Below, piece after piece: positions 17,235 through 22,033 of a DNA stretch of 22,033 nucleotides. Position 1 is the stretch's first letter. The number at the start of each line of letters is the position of its first letter. A model generated the notes under the pieces. The model made no database searches, was not told the origin of the DNA, and saw nothing but the letters and a program-made list of their open reading frames with translations. Location of the stretch: positions 227,501 through 249,533 of the forward strand of contig JAPMOS010000055.1 of the NCBI GenBank assembly GCA_027972325.1. Reading direction: 5' to 3'. The stretch comes from Paratrimastix pyriformis (Eukaryota; Preaxostyla; Paratrimastigidae). The translations under genes and the position numbers were made by a program.

Positions 17235-20200
17235 GAACACCACCACCTCGAAAAATTCGATGTCAAAACACCACCTCGAAAATTCGATTTCTATTGAAAA
17301 TCCATCCCCGACAAACATCGCGATACGGGTTCTGATGATGCAAATCGATGAGTTACATCAAAAACACTTGGGATGATGTCAGAACACCACCTCGAAAATT
17401 CGATTTCTATTGAAAATCCATACCGCCGGTATGGATTTTAGTACCGACAAACATCGCGATACCGGTTCTGATGATGCAAATCGATGAGTTTCATCGAAAA
17501 ACACTTGGGATGATGTCGGAACACCACCTCGAAAATTCGATTTCTATTGAAAATCCATACCGCCGGTATGGATTTTAGTACCGACAAACATCGCGATACC
17601 GGTTCTGATGATGCAAATCGATGAGTTTCATCGAAAAAACACTTGGGATGATGTCGGAACACCACCTCGAAAAATTCGATTTCTATTGAAAATCCATACC
17701 GCCGGTATGGATTTTAGTACCGACAAACATCGCGATACCGGTTCTGATGATGCAAATCGATGAGTTTCATCGAAAACACTTGGGATGATGTCAGAACACC
17801 ACCTCGAAAATTCGATTTCTATTGAAAATCCATACCGCCGGTATGGATTTTAGTACCAACAAACATCGCGATACCGGTTCTGATGATGCAAATCGATGAG
17901 TTTCATCGAAAAACACTTGGGATGATGTCAGAACACCACCTCGAAAATTCGATTTCTATTGAAAATCCATACCGCCGGTATGGATTTTAGTACCGACAAA
18001 CATCGCGATACCGGTTCTGATGATGTAAATCGATGAGTTTCATCGAAAAACACTTGGGATGATGTCAGAACACCACCTCGAAAATTCGATTTCTATTGAA
18101 AATCCATACCGCCGGTATGGATTTTAGTACCGACAAACATCGCGATACCGGTTCTGATGATGTAAATCGATGAGTTTCATCGAAAAACACTTGGGATGAT
18201 GTCGGAACACCACCTCGAAAAATTCGATTTCTATTGAAAATCCATACCGCCGGTATGGATTTTAGTACCGACAAACATCGCGATACCGGTTCTGATGATG
18301 TAAATCGATGAGTTTCATCGAAAAACACTTGGGATGATGTCGGAACACCACCTCGAAAAATTCGATTTCTATTGAAAATCCATACCGCCGGTATGGATTT
18401 TAGTACCGACAAACATCGCGATACCGGTTCTGATGATGCAAATCGATGAGTTTCATCGAAAAACACTTGGGATGATGTCAGAACACCACCTCGAAAAATT
18501 CGATTTCTATTGAAAATCCATACCGCCGGTATGGATTTTAGTACCGACAAACATCGCGATACCGGTTCTGATGATGTAAATCGATGAGTTTCATCGAAAA
18601 ACACTTGGGATGATGTCGGAACACCACCTCGAAAATTCGATTTCTATTGAAAATCCATACCGCCGGTATGGATTTTAGTACCGACAAACATCGCGATACC
18701 GGTTCTGATGATGCAAATCGATGAGTTTCATCGAAAAACACTTGGGATGATGTCGGAACACCACCTCGAAAATTCGATTTCTATTGAAAATCCATACCGC
18801 CGGTATGGATTTTATACCGACAAACATCGCGATACCGGTTCTGATGATGTAAATCGATGAGTTTCATCGAAAAACACTTGGGATGATGTCGGAACACCAC
18901 CTCGAAAATTCGATTTCTATTGAAAATCCATACCGCCGGTATGGATTTTAGTACCGACAAACATCGCGATACCGGTTCTGATGATGCAAATCGATGAGTT
19001 TCATCGAAAAACGGGATGATGTCGGAACACCACCTCGAAAAATTCGATTTCTATTGAAAATCCATACCGCCGGTATGGATTTTAGTACCGACAAACATCG
19101 CGATACCGGTTCTGATGATGCAAATCGATGAGTTTCATCGAAAAACACTTGGGATGATGTCGGAACACCACCTCGAAAATTCGATTTCTATTGAAAATCC
19201 ATACCGCCGGTATGGATTTTAGTACCGACAAACATCGCGATACCGGTTCTGATGATGTAAATCGATGAGTTTCATCGAAAAACACTTGGGATGATGTCAG
19301 AACACCACCTCGAAAATTCGATTTCTATTGAAAATCCATACCGCCGGTATGGATTTTAGTACCGACAAACATCGCGATACCGGTTCTGATGATGCAAATC
19401 GATGAGTTTCATCGAAAAACACTTGGGATGATGTCGGAACACCACCTCGAAAATTCGATTTCTATTGAAAATCCATACCGCCGGTATGGATTTTAGTACC
19501 CGACAAACATCGCGATACCGGTTCTGATGATGCAAATCGATGAGTTTCATCGAAAAACACTTGGGATGATGTCAGAACACCACCTCGAAAATTCGATTTC
19601 TATTGAAAATCCATACCGCCGGTATGGATTTTAGTACCGACAAACATCGCGATACCGGTTCTGATGATGTAAATCGATGAGTTTCATCGAAAAACACTTG
19701 GGATGATGTCGGAACACCACCTCGAAAATTCGATTTCTATTGAAAATCCATACCGCCGGTATGGATTTTAGTACCGACAAACATCGCGATACTCCGGTTC
19801 TGATGATGGCAAATCGATGAGTTTCATCGAAAAACACTTGGGATGATGTCGGAACACCACCTCGAAAAATTCGATTTCTATTGAAAATCCATACCGCCGG
19901 TATGGATTTTAGTACCGACAAACATCGCGATACCGGTTCTGATGATGCAAATCGATGAGTTTCATCGAAAAACACTTGGGATGATGTCAGAACACCACCT
20001 CGAAAAATTCGATTTCTATTGAAAATCCATACCGCCGGTATGGATTTTAGTACCGACAAACATCGCGATACCGGTTCTGATGATGTAAATCGATGAGTTT
20101 CATCGAAAAACACTTGGGATGATGTCAGAACACCACCTCGAAAATTCGATTTCTATTGAAAATCCATACCGCCGGTATGGATTTTAGTACCGACAAACAT

Positions 20201-22033
20201 CGCGATACCGGTTCTGATGATGCAAATCGATGAGTTTCATCGAAAAAACACTTGGGATGATGTCAGAACACCACCTCGAAAAATTCGATTTCTATTGAAA
20301 ATCCATACCGCCGGTATGGATTTTAGTACCGACAAACATCGCGATACCGGTTCTGATGATGGCAAATCGATGAGTTTCATCGAAAAACACTTGGGATGAT
20401 GTCGGAACACCACCTCGAAAATTCGATTTCTATTGAAAATCCATACCGCCGGTATGGATTTTAGTACCGACAAACATCGCGATACCGGTTCTGATGATGG
20501 CAAATCGATGAGTTTCATCGAAAAACACTTGGGATGATGTCAGAACACCACCTCGAAAAATTCGATTTCTATTGAAAATCCATACCGCCGGTATGGATTT
20601 TAGTACCGACAAACATCGCGATACCGGTTCTGATGATGTAAATCGATGAGTTTCATCGAAAAACACTTGGGATGATGTCGGAACACCACCTCGAAAAATT
20701 CGATTTCTATTGAAAATCCATACCGCCGGTATGGATTTTAGTACCGACAAACATCGCGATACCGGTTCTGATGATGTAAATCGATGAGTTTCATCGAAAA
20801 ACACTTGGGATGATGTCGGAACACCACCTCGAAAAATTCGATTTCTATTGAAAATCCATACCGCCGGTATGGATTTTAGTACCCGACAAACATCGCGATA
20901 CCGGTTCTGATGATGCAAATCGATGAGTTTCATCGAAAAACACTTGGGATGATGTCAGAACACCACCTCGAAAATTCGATTTCTATTGAAAATCCATACC
21001 GCCGGTATGGATTTTAGTACCGACAAACATCGCGATACCGGTTCTGATGATGCAAATCGATGAGTTTCATCGAAAAAACACTTGGGATGATGTCAGACAC
21101 CACCTCGAAAAATTCGATTTCTATTGAAAATCCATACCGCCGGTATGGATTTTATACCGACAAACATCGCGATACCGGTTCTGATGATGGCAAATCGGTG
21201 AGTTTCATCGAAAAAACTTGGGATGATCAGAACACCACCTCGAAAAATTCGATTTCTATTGAAAATCCATACCGCCGGTATGGATTTTAGTACCGACAAA
21301 CATCGCGATACCGGTTCTGATGATGCAAATCGATGAGTTTCATCGAAAAACATGGGATGATGTCAGAACACCACCTCGAAAATTCGATTTCTATTGAAAA
21401 TCCATACCGCCGGTATGGATTTTGAGTACCGACAAACATCGCGATACCGGTTCTGATGATGTAAATCGATGAGTTTCATCGAAAAACACTTGGATGATGT
21501 CGGAACACCACCTCGAAAAATTCGATTTCTATTGAAAATCCATACCGCCGGTATGGATTTTAGTACCGAACAAACATCGCGATACCGGTTCTGATGATGC
21601 AAATCGATGAGTTTCATCGAAAAACACTTGGGATGATCGGAACACCACCTCGAAAAATTCGATTTCTATTGAAAATCCATACCGCCGGTATGGATTTTAG
21701 TACCGACAAACATCGCGATACCGGTTCTGATGATGTAAATCGATGAGTTTCATCGAAAAACACTTGGGATGATGTCAGAACACCACCTCGAAAATTCGAT
21801 TTCTATTGAAATCCATACCGCCGGTATGGATTTTAGTACCGACAAACATCGCGATACCGGTTCTGATGATGCAAATCGATGAGTTTCATCGAAAAACGCT
21901 TGGATGATGTCAGAACACCACCTCGAAAAATTCGATTTCTATTGAAAATCCATACCGCCGGTATGGATTTTAGTACCGACAAACATCGCGATACCGGTTC
22001 TGATAATGCAAATCGATGAGTTTCATCGAAAAA
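17235..22033. repeat. 137-bp satellite array, about 35 monomers, open at right edge
   Basis: Monomers of 135-138 bp (most 137) follow head to tail. Thirty-four carry the palindromic core, and one edge copy lacks half of it. Dyads per monomer, in order, are: TCGAA..TTCGA; a 27-bp palindrome with 13-nt arms AAAATCCATACCG / CGGTATGGATTTT around a single C; ATCGCGAT; ACCGGT; and TCGATGA-GTT-TCATCGA. Copies are over about 97% alike by eye, differing mainly at a 4- or 5-A run, a C/T/GC position after GATGATG, and an A/G after GATGTC. The open frames seen on the minus strand are a by-product of the sequence: 137 is not a multiple of three and they change frame from unit to unit. Confidence 0.97.

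Noticed and set aside
17438-21617. Many 60-180 residue minus-strand frames containing KSIPAVWIFNRNRIF
   Set aside because: They are translations of the satellite monomer; 137 bp is not a multiple of three and the frames start and stop wherever indels fall.
17235-22033. CRISPR array
   Set aside because: There are no unique spacers; the whole 137-bp unit is repeated and the host is clearly eukaryotic.
1-22033. tRNA, rRNA or telomere repeats
   Set aside because: No cloverleaf, rRNA core sequence or TTAGGG-like tandem repeat was seen by eye on either strand.

Overview
The window looks like nuclear DNA of a GC-rich microbial eukaryote (protist or alga); I cannot name the lineage. The evidence is many very short GT-AG introns (about 35-100 nt, several with CTAAC/CTAAT-like branch sites), abundant simple repeats and minisatellites between and inside genes, an integrase of the retroelement class, and a long satellite array. 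I see no bacterial operons, rRNA or tRNA genes. Coding exons are GC-rich; the satellite and a few spacers are AT-richer.

Layout. 1-605: exons of a minus-strand gene running off the left edge. 628-957: (GAT)n array. 1000-1660: five-copy minisatellite with interchangeable stem-loop cores. 1700-2420: no supported gene. 2430-2507: second (GAT)n block. 2530-3820: multi-exon minus-strand host gene of unknown function. 3940-4100: very G-rich minisatellite. 4408-4665: possible plus-strand exon. 5228-5455: 11-bp and 10-bp minisatellites. 5515-7200: plus-strand multi-exon gene with repeats of the polymorphic-membrane-protein (PMP) beta-helix type. 7215-7420: minisatellite related to the first. 7420-8840: AT-richer spacer. 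8845-9534: plus-strand gene of unknown function. 9650-12150: decayed integrase of the LTR-retroelement class (minus strand), split by a 1.05-kb insertion bounded by 11-bp direct repeats and ending in (CA)n. 12674-17164: long intron-rich minus-strand gene with a ParB-like domain followed by a beta-class N4/N6 DNA methyltransferase fold. 17235-22033: about 35 tandem copies of a 137-bp satellite rich in dyad symmetry, running off the right edge.

The most interesting part is the right half. A ParB plus amino-methyltransferase architecture, best known from phages and bacterial mobile elements, sits here in a spliced eukaryotic gene. It lies between an integrase relic on the same strand and a palindrome-rich satellite. 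Its catalytic motif looks degenerate, so it may bind DNA rather than methylate it. Whether the ParB-methyltransferase gene and the integrase belong to one mobile element or are neighbours by chance cannot be settled from sequence alone. Several host genes change reading frame within exon-like stretches, which suggests either decay or small indel errors in the assembly. Exon boundaries below are by eye.
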